Shown: piece after piece, positions 8,136 to 16,567 of the stretch
Layout of the letters: each line of letters begins with the position of its first letter
Numbering within the stretch: the first letter of the stretch is position 1
NCBI RefSeq assembly: GCF_008710285.1
Contig: NZ_VYQF01000002.1
Coordinates: 186,001 to 250,000, forward strand
Length of the DNA: 64,000 nucleotides
Reading direction: 5' to 3'
Source: Ginsengibacter hankyongi
Lineage (GTDB): Bacteria > Bacteroidota > Bacteroidia > Chitinophagales > Chitinophagaceae
Position numbers and translations under genes: made by a program
The notes under the pieces: model-generated
What the model was told of the DNA's origin: nothing
The model's database searches: none
Seen by the model: the letters and a program-made list of their open reading frames with translations, nothing else

Positions 8136-9425
8136 TTAAAGACTCCAGTATTTTCTGCTTGTAATTTTACCACGATAAACTCCTTTCACATCTGCAATAA
8201 TTCCATTCGATTTTGTTATTGCAGCAAAGGCATTGTCATCCATACTGAGATAGGCAAGATGTGGCACAGTTATAATTACAGCATCATAATCACTAGAAAG
8301 ATCCGGCGACAGCCTATAACCATACTCATGATGCAATTCATCACTGTTGGCATGAGGATCTGTAACATGAACCTGTAAAGAATAAGATTGTAGTTCTTTG
8401 ATTACGTCTGCCACTTTTGAATTCCTGATATCACTTACGTTTTCTTTGAAAGTAGTACCCATCACTAAAACCTTTGCGGTTTTAACATCATTATTATTTT
8501 GAATAATATGTTGTAAAACGTTTTTGGCAACATGTGCCGCCATTCCATCATTTATTGCACGCCCGGCAAGAATTACCTGTGCATCATAACCGAGCTTATT
8601 CGATTTATAGGTAAGATAATATGGATCCACGCCAATACAGTGACCACCTACAAGGCCTGGTTGAAATTTTAAAAAATTCCATTTAGTTCCGGCTGCTTCC
8701 AATACTTCAAAAGTGTTGATATTCATTTTATCAAAAATTATCGAAAGCTCATTCATTAATGCAATGTTCAAATCACGCTGAGTGTTTTCTATAATTTTTG
8801 CAGCCTCAGCAACTTTAATACTGGAGGCTTTATGAACCCCGGCCTTTACTACTAATTCATATACTTTAGCAATAGTATCAAGACTTTCTTCATCACAACC
8901 ACTTACCACTTTTATTATGCTGCTTAATGTATGCTCTTTATCTCCGGGATTTATTCTTTCAGGTGAATAACCTAATTTAAAATCTGTACCCATTTTTAAC
9001 CCGGATAGACTTTCCATTATAGGAAGGCAATCCTCCTCAGTACAGCCAGGATAGACAGTACTTTCATATACAACATAATCACCTTTTTTTAAAACTTTTC
9101 CAACGGTTTCGCTAGCCTTTATAACCGGAACAAGATCCGGAACATTATTGCTATCAACCGGAGTCGGAACAGCTACAATAAAAAAATTTGCTTCCCGCAA
9201 CTTATCTAAGCTATTAGTGAATTCTATGTCGCAATTATTAAAAGCTTCTTTTTCCAATTCTTTACTCGGATCAATACTATTCATCATCATTTCGATCCTG
9301 GCCTGATTTATATCGAATCCTATTACTGAGATTTTTTTTGCAAATTCAAGTGCAATAGGCAAGCCTACATAGCCAAGGCCTATTACTGCCAGCTTTTTTT
9401 TCTTTTCAAGTAGTTCACTATACAT
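8136..9425 (-). CDS. TviB/WbpO-like UDP-N-acetylhexosamine 6-dehydrogenase
   Basis: Nucleotide-sugar dehydrogenase that oxidises C6 of UDP-GlcNAc or UDP-GalNAc to the uronic acid, using two NAD+. Over 429 residues it shows the NAD-binding GLGYVGLP (16-23), YSPERINPGD (153-162), the central KVAEAAKIIENTQRD helix and the catalytic Cys263 in GLVGGHCIGVDPYYL. These signatures match the VipA/TviB/WbpO branch rather than UDP-glucose dehydrogenase, a second copy of which sits two genes upstream. Start is ATG. It lies 64 nt after the UDP-xylose synthase gene and 13 nt before the epimerase gene. It could instead be a UDP-ManNAc dehydrogenase (WecC-like), but the epimerase partner favours the TviB type. 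Confidence 0.88.
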   Translation of the reverse strand: MYSELLEKKKKLAVIGLGYVGLPIALEFAKKISVIGFDINQARIEMMMNSIDPSKELEKEAFNNCDIEFTNSLDKLREANFFIVAVPTPVDSNNVPDLVPVIKASETVGKVLKKGDYVVYESTVYPGCTEEDCLPIMESLSGLKMGTDFKLGYSPERINPGDKEHTLSSIIKVVSGCDEESLDTIAKVYELVVKAGVHKASSIKVAEAAKIIENTQRDLNIALMNELSIIFDKMNINTFEVLEAAGTKWNFLKFQPGLVGGHCIGVDPYYLTYKSNKLGYDAQVILAGRAINDGMAAHVAKNVLQHIIQNNNDVKTAKVLVMGTTFKENVSDIRNSKVADVIKELQSYSLQVHVTDPHANSDELHHEYGYRLSPDLSSDYDAVIITVPHLAYLSMDDNAFAAITKSNGIIADVKGVYRGKITSRKYWSL

Positions 9426-9489
9426 TATACATATGTTTTATTAATTCTAAATTTATTCTATATAGTAAGGTCAATGCCAAATTGATAAT

Positions 9490-10473
9490 TTATCTTTTAC
9501 TTTCAAACTCTTTCGGAAGTTTAAATAGGTCTTCTTTGGGTAAGGACCTAAAATATTCATAAGTAATTTTTAATCCTTCTGCCCTGCTAACTTTTGGTTT
9601 CCATCCTAATATTTCTTTTGCTTTTGTAATGTCAGGCTGTCTTTGTTTTGGATCATCCTGCGGCAAAGGTTTATAAACTATTTTTTGTTTTGTCCCGGTT
9701 AACCTGATTATCTCTTCTGCAAATTCTTTCAATGTAATCTGGTCAGGATTTCCAATGTTAACAGGCATTGCGTAATCACTTAGCAAAAGACGATAAATTC
9801 CTTCAACCAAATCATCTACATAACAGAAACTTCTAGTCTGGCTTCCATCGCCAAAGACGGTTAAGTCTTCACCTCGAAGTGCCTGTCCAATAAATGCAGG
9901 TAATGCTCTCCCGTCGTTCAGCCTCATTCGCGGGCCATAAGTATTAAATATTCTTACTATCCTCGTTTCTAATCCATGAAACGTATGATAGGCCGTTGTA
10001 ATGGCTTCCTGGAAACGTTTTGCCTCATCGTAAACACCTCTTGGCCCCACAGGATTTACGTTTCCCCAATATTCTTCATTTTGTGGATGAACTAAAGGAT
10101 CTCCGTATACCTCACTTGTAGAAGCAACTAATATTCTGGCTTTTTTTGCCAGGGCTAAACCAAGACAATTGTGAGTACCTAATGAACCAACTTTTAATGT
10201 TTGTATAGGAATTTTTAAATAATCGATGGGGCTGGCCGGTGATGCAAAATTTAATATATAATCAAGTTTGCCGGGTACATGAATAAATTTTGAAACATCG
10301 CAATGATAAAATTCAAAATTTTCCAGTTTAAAAAGATGTTGTATGTTTTTTAAATCGCCCGTAATAAGATTATCCATTCCTATTACATGCATACCTTCTT
10401 TAATAAATTTATCGCAAAGATGGGATCCTAAAAATCCGGCGGCGCCTGTAATAAGAATTCTTTTTTTTGTCAC
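9490..10473 (-). CDS. uxs: UDP-glucuronate decarboxylase (UDP-xylose synthase)
   Basis: Decarboxylates UDP-glucuronate to UDP-xylose with bound NAD+. The SDR signatures are GAAGFLGSH (10-18), the [10 protein letters not shown] loop (118-126), catalytic Tyr148/Lys152 in GVYDEAKR and [10 protein letters not shown] in the C-terminal half. [11 protein letters not shown] and the [11 protein letters not shown]-like segment are typical of UXS rather than of RfbB. The length of 327 residues fits. Translation starts at a GTG (10473): there is no ATG between the upstream in-frame stop and the Rossmann motif. It lies directly downstream of ugd, which supplies its substrate, so UDP-Glc to UDP-GlcA to UDP-Xyl is encoded consecutively. 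Confidence 0.92.
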   Translation of the reverse strand: MTKKRILITGAAGFLGSHLCDKFIKEGMHVIGMDNLITGDLKNIQHLFKLENFEFYHCDVSKFIHVPGKLDYILNFASPASPIDYLKIPIQTLKVGSLGTHNCLGLALAKKARILVASTSEVYGDPLVHPQNEEYWGNVNPVGPRGVYDEAKRFQEAITTAYHTFHGLETRIVRIFNTYGPRMRLNDGRALPAFIGQALRGEDLTVFGDGSQTRSFCYVDDLVEGIYRLLLSDYAMPVNIGNPDQITLKEFAEEIIRLTGTKQKIVYKPLPQDDPKQRQPDITKAKEILGWKPKVSRAEGLKITYEYFRSLPKEDLFKLPKEFESKR

Positions 10474-10522
10474 TTTATATTTAATTAGAATAATACTTTA
10501 TCATAATCTTACCGGATATTTA

Positions 10523-11866
10523 CTAAATTTTTATACTTCTTCTTCCTACACTTTCATAATAAAATCCATGTTCTTCCATCTGGTATAACTCAAACAAATT
10601 TCTTCCGTCAAATATTACCGGCTTTTTTAGAAGAGATTTAATTTTCAAAAAATCAGGTGTCCTAAATTCGCTCCATTCGGTTGCAATCACTAATGCATCA
10701 GCGTCTTTAAGGGCTTCGTATTGGTTTTCTGCGTAAGTAATCATATCACCTATTTCTTCTTTCACATTTATCATGGCTTCAGGATCATAGGCAACTATGG
10801 AGGCGCCTGCGGCCGCTAATTCTTTTATTAATTTTAAAGAGGGTGCTTCTCTTATATCATCCGTATTTGGCTTAAAGGCTAAACCCCATAAAGCAATTTT
10901 CTTACCTTTAAGATCATTATTGAAAAATGAGAATATTTTTGGAAGAAGATGTTTCTTTTGATTTTCATTTACTTCCATTACCGCCTCTAAAATCTTAAAA
11001 TCATAACCGGCCTGCTTTGCTGATTTGGCCAGTGCCTGTACGTCTTTTGGAAAACAACTTCCGCCATACCCTATCCCGGGAAATAAAAATCTTTTCCCTA
11101 TTCTTTCATCGCTTCCCATTCCCCTTCTTACCATATCAACATCTGCCCCAAATCTTTCACATAACTGGGCTATCTCATTCATAAAAGAAATCTTTGTAGC
11201 AAGGAATGAATTGGCAGCATACTTGGTGAGTTCAGCAGACCTCTCATCCATAAAGATAACCGGGTTACCCTGCCTTACGAATGGTGCATATAATTCGCCC
11301 AATATTTTTTTGGCTTTTTCAGAGTCCGTGCCAATAATAACGCGGTTAGGTTTCATAAAATCTTCAACTGCCACACCCTCCCGAAGAAATTCGGGATTAC
11401 TTACCACATCAAACAAATCCTGTGGGTTATCGATATTCCTTTCTATTAAGCTTTGAAGAATAGTATTATTAACCCGGTCTGCAGTTCCCACTGGAACTGT
11501 GCTTTTATCTATTATGATTTTATAATCTCCTCTTTCCAATAAGCCGCCTAGATCTTTCGCTACACGCAACACGTACTTTAAATCTGCACTGCCATCCCCA
11601 TCAGGAGGCGTGGGTAAAGCAAGAAAAATAATCTTGGCATCTTTAATTCCTTCCTGCAGCGAAGTTGTAAATTTTAGTCGGCCCTCCTTTTCATTTCTTT
11701 CAAAAATTTTCTCAAGGCCAGGCTCATAAATGGTGACCTTGCCAGAAGATAATTTTTTCACTTTTTGTTCATCAATGTCTACACAGGTAACCATATTACC
11801 TGTTTCTGCAAAGCAAGTACCCGTTACCAATCCTACATAGCCTGTTCCTATAACTGCGATATCCAT
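10523..11866 (-). CDS. ugd: UDP-glucose 6-dehydrogenase
   Basis: Oxidises UDP-glucose to UDP-glucuronate. The 447-residue protein has the N-terminal NAD site GTGYVGLVTG (7-16), VSNPEFLREG (155-164), the KYAANSFLATKISFMNE helix and the active-site Cys271 in GYGGSCFPKD, followed by the C-terminal UDP-binding domain (ALWGLAFKPNTDDIREAPS). It starts 4 nt after the upstream aminotransferase gene and precedes uxs by 49 nt, so it belongs to the sugar-nucleotide operon. Confidence 0.96.
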   Translation of the reverse strand: MDIAVIGTGYVGLVTGTCFAETGNMVTCVDIDEQKVKKLSSGKVTIYEPGLEKIFERNEKEGRLKFTTSLQEGIKDAKIIFLALPTPPDGDGSADLKYVLRVAKDLGGLLERGDYKIIIDKSTVPVGTADRVNNTILQSLIERNIDNPQDLFDVVSNPEFLREGVAVEDFMKPNRVIIGTDSEKAKKILGELYAPFVRQGNPVIFMDERSAELTKYAANSFLATKISFMNEIAQLCERFGADVDMVRRGMGSDERIGKRFLFPGIGYGGSCFPKDVQALAKSAKQAGYDFKILEAVMEVNENQKKHLLPKIFSFFNNDLKGKKIALWGLAFKPNTDDIREAPSLKLIKELAAAGASIVAYDPEAMINVKEEIGDMITYAENQYEALKDADALVIATEWSEFRTPDFLKIKSLLKKPVIFDGRNLFELYQMEEHGFYYESVGRRSIKI

Positions 11867-11870
11867 TTCT

Positions 11871-13001
11871 TTATTTATTTACGAATTCTAAAACTTTCCC
11901 TGTTATAAAATTCTGTTGCTCTTCATCCAGTTCTGTATGTATCGGTAACGAAATAACTCTTTCTGTAAGCCAATCGGTTTTTTCAAGAGCAAAATTGCTG
12001 CCACCAAATGATGCAAACATTTTTTGCCTGTGCGCCGGCACAGGATAATATAACATGGATGGGATACTTTTTTGTGCTAAAAAATCTACCAATCCTTGCC
12101 TGTCTACATCCTCAAGTATAATGGTGTATTGGTGAAAGACATGCTTACAATAATCTGCACGATACGGAATAGTTATTTTTTCATTCCCCGCAAACGCATT
12201 GTCATAAAAATCGGCTGCTTTTCTTCTTGCATCGATATACGAATCCAATAACGGCAATTTAATATTTAATATTGCGGCCTGCAACGCATCCAGCCTTGAA
12301 TTACAACCCACCATATCATGATAATATCTTTTGCTCTGGCCATGGTTAGCAATCATTTTTAATTTTTCTGCTATCTCATCATCATTTGTACACATAGCCC
12401 CACCATCACCATAACAACCCAAATTTTTACTGGGGAAAAAAGAGGTACATCCAATGTCGCCAATAATACCCGTCTTTTTTACGGTACCATTTTTAAAATA
12501 ATAATCTCCCCCAATTGCCTGCGCATTATCTTCAATCACAAATAAATTATGTTCTTTGGCAATGACCATAATCTCTTCCATTTTTGCGGAATGCCCATAT
12601 AAATGAACCGGAACTATTGCTTTTGTTTTTGAAGTAATTGCCTTTCTTATAGCTTTCGGCTCCACGCAAAAAGTTTTCGTATCCACTTCCACAAAAACCG
12701 GTTTCAATCTTAATAACGCAATCACCTCGGTAGTGGCAACGTAGGTAAACGACGGAGTTATTACTTCGTCGCCAGGCTCAAGACCAAGGGCCATCATAGC
12801 AATCTGCAATGCATCAGTGCCGTTAGCACAGGGAATTACGTGTTTTGCTCCAAGATACTGAGAAAGATTTTGCGCAAAAGTATTTACCTGTGGTCCGCCA
12901 ATAAATATCGAACTATCTATAACACCGAGCACTGCCGCATCTATTTCATTTTTTATTTTGAAATACTGTTGCTTTAAGTCAACCATTTGAATAGGTTTCA
13001 T
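11871..13001 (-). CDS. DegT/DnrJ/EryC1/StrS family PLP-dependent sugar aminotransferase
   Basis: Predicted to transfer an amino group from glutamate to a keto-sugar nucleotide. The 376-residue protein begins at the ATG at 13001. A TTG-initiated extension to 13058 was rejected because it would span the promoter box at 13022-13029. The PLP lysine is Lys192 in SFFPSKNLGCYGDGG. The PLP-binding Asp lies in FVIEDNAQAIGG, and the substrate-entry region GTDALQIA is present. The overall pattern resembles the WbpE group, which aminates UDP-3-keto-GlcNAcA, but the matching 3-dehydrogenase and acetyltransferase are not in the window, so the substrate is unknown. It is the first gene of the operon. Confidence 0.88.
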   Translation of the reverse strand: MKPIQMVDLKQQYFKIKNEIDAAVLGVIDSSIFIGGPQVNTFAQNLSQYLGAKHVIPCANGTDALQIAMMALGLEPGDEVITPSFTYVATTEVIALLRLKPVFVEVDTKTFCVEPKAIRKAITSKTKAIVPVHLYGHSAKMEEIMVIAKEHNLFVIEDNAQAIGGDYYFKNGTVKKTGIIGDIGCTSFFPSKNLGCYGDGGAMCTNDDEIAEKLKMIANHGQSKRYYHDMVGCNSRLDALQAAILNIKLPLLDSYIDARRKAADFYDNAFAGNEKITIPYRADYCKHVFHQYTIILEDVDRQGLVDFLAQKSIPSMLYYPVPAHRQKMFASFGGSNFALEKTDWLTERVISLPIHTELDEEQQNFITGKVLEFVNK

Positions 13002-13021
13002 ACAACTATTTTTAAAGGCCG

Positions 13022-13029
13022 CAAAGATA
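13022..13029 (-). promoter_or_regulatory. -7 promoter box (TATCTTTG) of the sugar-nucleotide operon
   Basis: Exact consensus TATCTTTG on the minus strand, about 20 nt before the ATG at 13001. It lies in the 60-nt divergent gap to the Kdo transferase gene. It fixes the start of the first gene and is the only strong promoter found for the seven-gene operon. Confidence 0.65.
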
Positions 13030-13061
13030 GCAATTGATAGAGGAAAAGGAAATTTCAAATT

Positions 13062-14372
13062 ATGAAGCCTGATTTTATTATTAAGAAATTAGATTTGTCA
13101 AAAATATACGTCTTGAGTCTATTGTACGATCTCTTCCTGGTAATTTATTCTTTTGGTATTCGTTTAGTTTCAACCTGGAATAAAAAAGCAAAATTGTGGC
13201 TGAAAGGCCGGGAAAATTTCTTTGAAAATTTAAGGAACACATACACCGTTGGTCCGAACAAAAAAGTTTGGATGCATTGCTCAAGCCTTGGTGAATTTGA
13301 GCAGGGCCGGCCCGTATTAAAAAAACTAATGGAGAATGATCCCGGCATCTCTGTTGTCATTACTTTTTTTTCTCCTTCCGGTTATGAAATTGCCAGAAAT
13401 GATAAGGATTTCCGGCAGGTGTATTATATGCCGATGGATTCACTCTTAAATGCAAAGAAATTGCTCGACATTTTAAAACCTGATATAGTGCTTTGGGTAA
13501 AATATGAATATTGGCATTATTATTTACAAGAAATAAAAAAAAGGAAGATTCCACTATTATTGATTTCAGGAGTATACCAGCAAAACCAGGTTTTTTTTAA
13601 ATGGTATGGTAGTTTTTACAGAAAAATGCTTGAATGTTTTACACATTTTTTTGTACAGAATGTATCTTCAAAAGATCAATTACAAAAATTGATTGCTGGA
13701 GAAAAAATTACCGTTTCCGGAGATACAAGATGCGATCGGGTAATAAACATTGCAGAAAATTTTACAGAAGTTGATGGAATTGCAAATTTTTGTGCAAACA
13801 AAAAAGTAATTGTTGCAGGCAGCACGTGGGAAGATGATGAAGCCGAATGGACACATTTTGTAAAAACTCATCCTGAAATAAAATTCATTATTGCCCCACA
13901 TGAAATCGACGATGAAAACTTAACCGATATAAAGAAAGAATTTCCCGGTTCTATATTTTATTCAGAATGGATGGAAAAACAAGTGCCGGGTGATAACACT
14001 TTAAACTGTTTGATAATAGATAATATTGGCAAGCTTTCAAGATTGTATAAATATGCAACAATAACATATGTGGGCGGCGGTTTTGCATACAACGGACTCC
14101 ATAATATTCTTGAAGCAGCAGTTTATGGCAAGCCTGTAATTTTTGGGCCTGAGTATGAAAAGAATTTCGAAGCTGAAGAATTAATTGATTGTTCCGGAGC
14201 TATAAGTATTGAAAATGCACTCGAGCTGGAAAAAGTTGTAAATGGTTTATTGGACAACGAAGAAGAAATTACATCAAGGGGAACTGCTGCGAAAAATTAT
14301 ATTTACAGCAATGCCGGCGCTTCAAAAAAGATTATTGAATATATTCAAGAGAACCGTCTTCTTATCAGCTGA
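13062..14372 (+). CDS. waaA: 3-deoxy-D-manno-octulosonic acid (Kdo) transferase
   Basis: Membrane-anchored GT30 glycosyltransferase that adds Kdo to lipid A precursors, completing the LPS inner core attachment site. The 436-residue protein has an N-terminal hydrophobic anchor (about 14-40), then KAKLWLKGRENFF, and the nucleotide/acceptor signature WMHCSSLGEFEQGRPVL with its catalytic-site Glu, both typical of KdtA. The C-terminal CMP-Kdo binding half contains VGGGFAYNGLHNILEAAVYGKPVIFGP. It is transcribed divergently from the sugar operon, and its last 28 nt overlap the 3' end of the convergent gene at 14345. Confidence 0.95.
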   Translation: MKPDFIIKKLDLSKIYVLSLLYDLFLVIYSFGIRLVSTWNKKAKLWLKGRENFFENLRNTYTVGPNKKVWMHCSSLGEFEQGRPVLKKLMENDPGISVVITFFSPSGYEIARNDKDFRQVYYMPMDSLLNAKKLLDILKPDIVLWVKYEYWHYYLQEIKKRKIPLLLISGVYQQNQVFFKWYGSFYRKMLECFTHFFVQNVSSKDQLQKLIAGEKITVSGDTRCDRVINIAENFTEVDGIANFCANKKVIVAGSTWEDDEAEWTHFVKTHPEIKFIIAPHEIDDENLTDIKKEFPGSIFYSEWMEKQVPGDNTLNCLIIDNIGKLSRLYKYATITYVGGGFAYNGLHNILEAAVYGKPVIFGPEYEKNFEAEELIDCSGAISIENALELEKVVNGLLDNEEEITSRGTAAKNYIYSNAGASKKIIEYIQENRLLIS

Positions 14373-15085
14373 TCAAATTGCTTTACAACAGGGTGGTTAT
14401 CGTGCCATCCTATCTTAACTTTTAATTCTCTTCTTATCCAAAATTCTGCTTCTGCAAATATTGAAAAGTTTTGAATGGTTTTAATACTTCGTTCGTACAT
14501 GGCTTCATCGCCGCGGAATAATTCGTTTATAAAAAGAAACCGGTCATTTACACCAATTGCTTTTCTGAGATCTTTTATCGGCGCCTCTGTTAATTTTTCA
14601 GAAAGTTCAATTTTTACTTCTTTTAACCTGTCATTTAGTGATTCAGGATATTCAAAAGGAATTTCATTTTTTGCAGATGACGGCTTTTCCAAAGGAGTTT
14701 GGTGCGCAAGTGTGGGCACATCTTCAACAGGATCGTAAACATAAGCGGGCCTTGCATGGGTTCCCATTGAATTAACCAGCTCAGCGTTTTTCTTTATTTG
14801 TTCAAGTTCTTCTTCAATTGCTTTTTCATCTACCTGCAATACTTCAATTACTTTTTCTTCGGAAACAGCTGTGGAAAAATTACCGGCGCTTATTTCCTGG
14901 CGAAACGTACTGTAGGCAACAGGCATAATAACAGCTGCCTTATTCTGACTTACTTCTTTTTTTGTTACCGTCTGGCTTTGTAATTCGGCCTGCAACATTT
15001 GTACGGTGTGCAGCAGCATTTGCGCAGATGCTTTTTCATCCAGTTGTTTTTGTAATTTTTTTATGAGTGTCGACACTCTTTCCAT
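14345..15085 (-). CDS. Unrecognised 246-residue protein, Bacteroidota-type
   Basis: I do not recognise a named family. Residues 1-36 are heptad-rich (MERVSTLIKKLQKQLDEK...) and look like a short coiled coil. Residues about 40-150 are low in hydrophobic residues and rich in Glu, Lys, Thr and Ala, likely a flexible linker. Residues about 150-246 look folded, with NDRLKE, IKDLRKAIGVNDRFLFINELFRGDE and AEFWIRRELKVKIGWHDN, ending in QLIRRRF. There is no signal peptide or membrane segment, so it should be cytoplasmic. The last 28 nt overlap the convergent waaA gene. Upstream is a near-consensus -7 box (TATATTTT). A scaffold or nucleoid/division-associated role is possible but is only a guess. Confidence 0.75.
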   Translation of the reverse strand: MERVSTLIKKLQKQLDEKASAQMLLHTVQMLQAELQSQTVTKKEVSQNKAAVIMPVAYSTFRQEISAGNFSTAVSEEKVIEVLQVDEKAIEEELEQIKKNAELVNSMGTHARPAYVYDPVEDVPTLAHQTPLEKPSSAKNEIPFEYPESLNDRLKEVKIELSEKLTEAPIKDLRKAIGVNDRFLFINELFRGDEAMYERSIKTIQNFSIFAEAEFWIRRELKVKIGWHDNHPVVKQFDQLIRRRFS

Positions 15086-15137
15086 GTAGAAAATATAAGG
15101 TTGCGTTTAGAATTTTGCAGGATATTAAATGTTTGTT

Positions 15138-15168
15138 TTTGATTTCACCTAAAATCATTTTAACCTTG
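15138..15168 (+). promoter_or_regulatory. Promoter for thymidine kinase (TTTG-N19-TAACCTTG)
   Basis: A -33 element TTTG at 15138-15141 and a near-consensus -7 box TAACCTTG (one mismatch) at 15161-15168 are separated by 19 nt, the spacing expected for Bacteroidota. This predicts a leader of about 40 nt. Confidence 0.5.
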
Positions 15169-15215
15169 CAATCGGGGCTAAGTTACAAATTGATATTTAA
15201 AATGAAATACAAAAA

Positions 15216-15791
15216 ATGTTTATAGAACCCAATTTTAAAGGCGAACGCCGCGGCTGGATAGAAGTTATTTGCGGCAGCATGTTTAGTGGAAAAACCGAAG
15301 AATTGATCCGTAGGTTAAAAAGAGTGGAAATTGCAAATCTAAAAGCCGAGATTTTTAAACCCGGAATTGATGTGCGGTATGATGATGTAAAAATTGTTAG
15401 TCACGATGAAAATAAAATTCAATCCACACCAGTTGATAACTCGCAAACAATTCTTTTGCTTGCCCAGGACGTAGATGTAGTGGGTATTGACGAAGCACAG
15501 TTTTTTGATGACCAGATAACAGTTGTATGCGAAAAACTTGCATTAAAAGGAATAAGAGTTATTGTTGCAGGACTTGATATGGATTACCAGGGAAAACCAT
15601 TCGGGCAAATGCCCAATCTATTAGCAATAGCAGATTACATAACCAAGCTTCATGCAATTTGCATGAAATGTGGTAACATAGCAAACGTAAGCTATCGCAA
15701 AGTGGCAGGTGGAGGCCAGGTATTATTGGGAGAAAAAGATATTTATGAACCGCGGTGCCGCGAATGTGCAGCGTTAGGTGATACAATATAA
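15216..15791 (+). CDS. tdk: Thymidine kinase (type II)
   Basis: Phosphorylates thymidine to dTMP in the pyrimidine salvage pathway. The 191-residue protein has the P-loop [10 protein letters not shown] (20-29), the Walker B-like [12 protein letters not shown], the catalytic Glu of that motif, the lasso region [12 protein letters not shown] and the zinc site formed by CMKCG and CREC. The ATG at 15216 is the only usable start: an earlier ATG at 15202 runs into a stop after seven codons. It is divergent from the 14345 gene. De novo dTMP synthesis (thyA/folA) is encoded at 57-58 kb. Confidence 0.96.
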   Translation: MFIEPNFKGERRGWIEVICGSMFSGKTEELIRRLKRVEIANLKAEIFKPGIDVRYDDVKIVSHDENKIQSTPVDNSQTILLLAQDVDVVGIDEAQFFDDQITVVCEKLALKGIRVIVAGLDMDYQGKPFGQMPNLLAIADYITKLHAICMKCGNIANVSYRKVAGGGQVLLGEKDIYEPRCRECAALGDTI

Positions 15792-15797
15792 ATAATA

Positions 15798-15868
15798 ATT
15801 ACACGAATTTTGAGATACGAATTAGGCGAATTAAGAGACAAAAGTGATTCATTCGTGTAATTCGTGTT
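15798..15868. repeat. Inverted/degenerate repeat rich in ACGAATT motifs
   Basis: Between tdk and ccmB an 11-bp arm ATTACACGAAT (15798-15808) is matched by its reverse complement ATTCGTGTAAT (15851-15861). A further ATTCGTGT copy follows at once, and CGAATT recurs three times in the first 30 nt. The low-complexity design looks like a dispersed intergenic repeat rather than a control site. It may also end tdk transcription. Confidence 0.5.
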
Positions 15869-15907
15869 TTGCAATTAGTGCGATAGCTAAAATTTAGACT
15901 TATAGTA

Positions 15908-16564
15908 ATGGGCAATCCTGTTTTTATTTTATTAAAAAAAGATTTTTTGCTTGAATTAAGGCAGCAGCATACTTTTTTTGGAATATTACTTTATGTAGCC
16001 TCCACCATTTTCGTATTATATCTTGCGATGGGGCAACCGGAAAGCACGGTGTATAACGGCATTTTTTGGATGATACAATTATTTGTATGCGTAAACGCAG
16101 TTGCAAAAAGTTTTTTACAAGAAAGCAGGGGAAGGATGCTTTATTTTTTTTCTATAACAAGCCCTGTAAGTTTTATTATTGCGAAGCTTATTTACAGCAC
16201 CGTTGTTATGCTGTTAATGGTTTTATTAAGCCTTATATTATTTAGAATTTTACTGGGAAATCCAATAGAACACTACTTAAAATTCATTGGCATTGCTTGT
16301 CTTGGTGGTATAAGCTTAAGTCTCGTATTTACTTTGATGGCCGCAATCGCAGCTAAGGCGCAACAAAATGCAGCAATAATGGCTATCCTTGGCTTTCCAT
16401 TAATTATACCTCAATTGTTGTTATTGATAAGGCTTTCCAAGTCTGCATTCGGAGAAGTGTTTCGCGAAGGAGCGCTATTACAAATCTCAGCTTTATTAAT
16501 TGGGCTTGATATTTTAGTTATTGTATTAGCTATTGTATTATTCCCTTTTTTATGGAAGGATTAA
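15908..16564 (+). CDS. ccmB: Heme exporter protein B (CcmB), ABC transporter permease
   Basis: Integral membrane subunit of the CcmABCDE system that delivers heme to the periplasm for cytochrome c maturation. The 218 residues form six predicted helices (about 22-42, 46-66, 92-118, 126-150, 154-174, 190-214). The N-terminal FILLKKDFLLELRQQHTFFGILLY and the central FLQESRGRMLYFFSITSPVSFIIAKLIY match the family. CcmA, CcmC and CcmE are not adjacent, as is common in Bacteroidota. Only 3 nt separate its stop from the convergent sucD stop. Confidence 0.9.
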   Translation: MGNPVFILLKKDFLLELRQQHTFFGILLYVASTIFVLYLAMGQPESTVYNGIFWMIQLFVCVNAVAKSFLQESRGRMLYFFSITSPVSFIIAKLIYSTVVMLLMVLLSLILFRILLGNPIEHYLKFIGIACLGGISLSLVFTLMAAIAAKAQQNAAIMAILGFPLIIPQLLLLIRLSKSAFGEVFREGALLQISALLIGLDILVIVLAIVLFPFLWKD

Positions 16565-16567
16565 GAA

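Noticed and set aside
13002-13058. 57-nt N-terminal extension of the aminotransferase from a TTG at 13058
   Set aside because: The extension spans the consensus -7 box at 13022-13029 and adds residues not expected in the family. The ATG at 13001 fits better.
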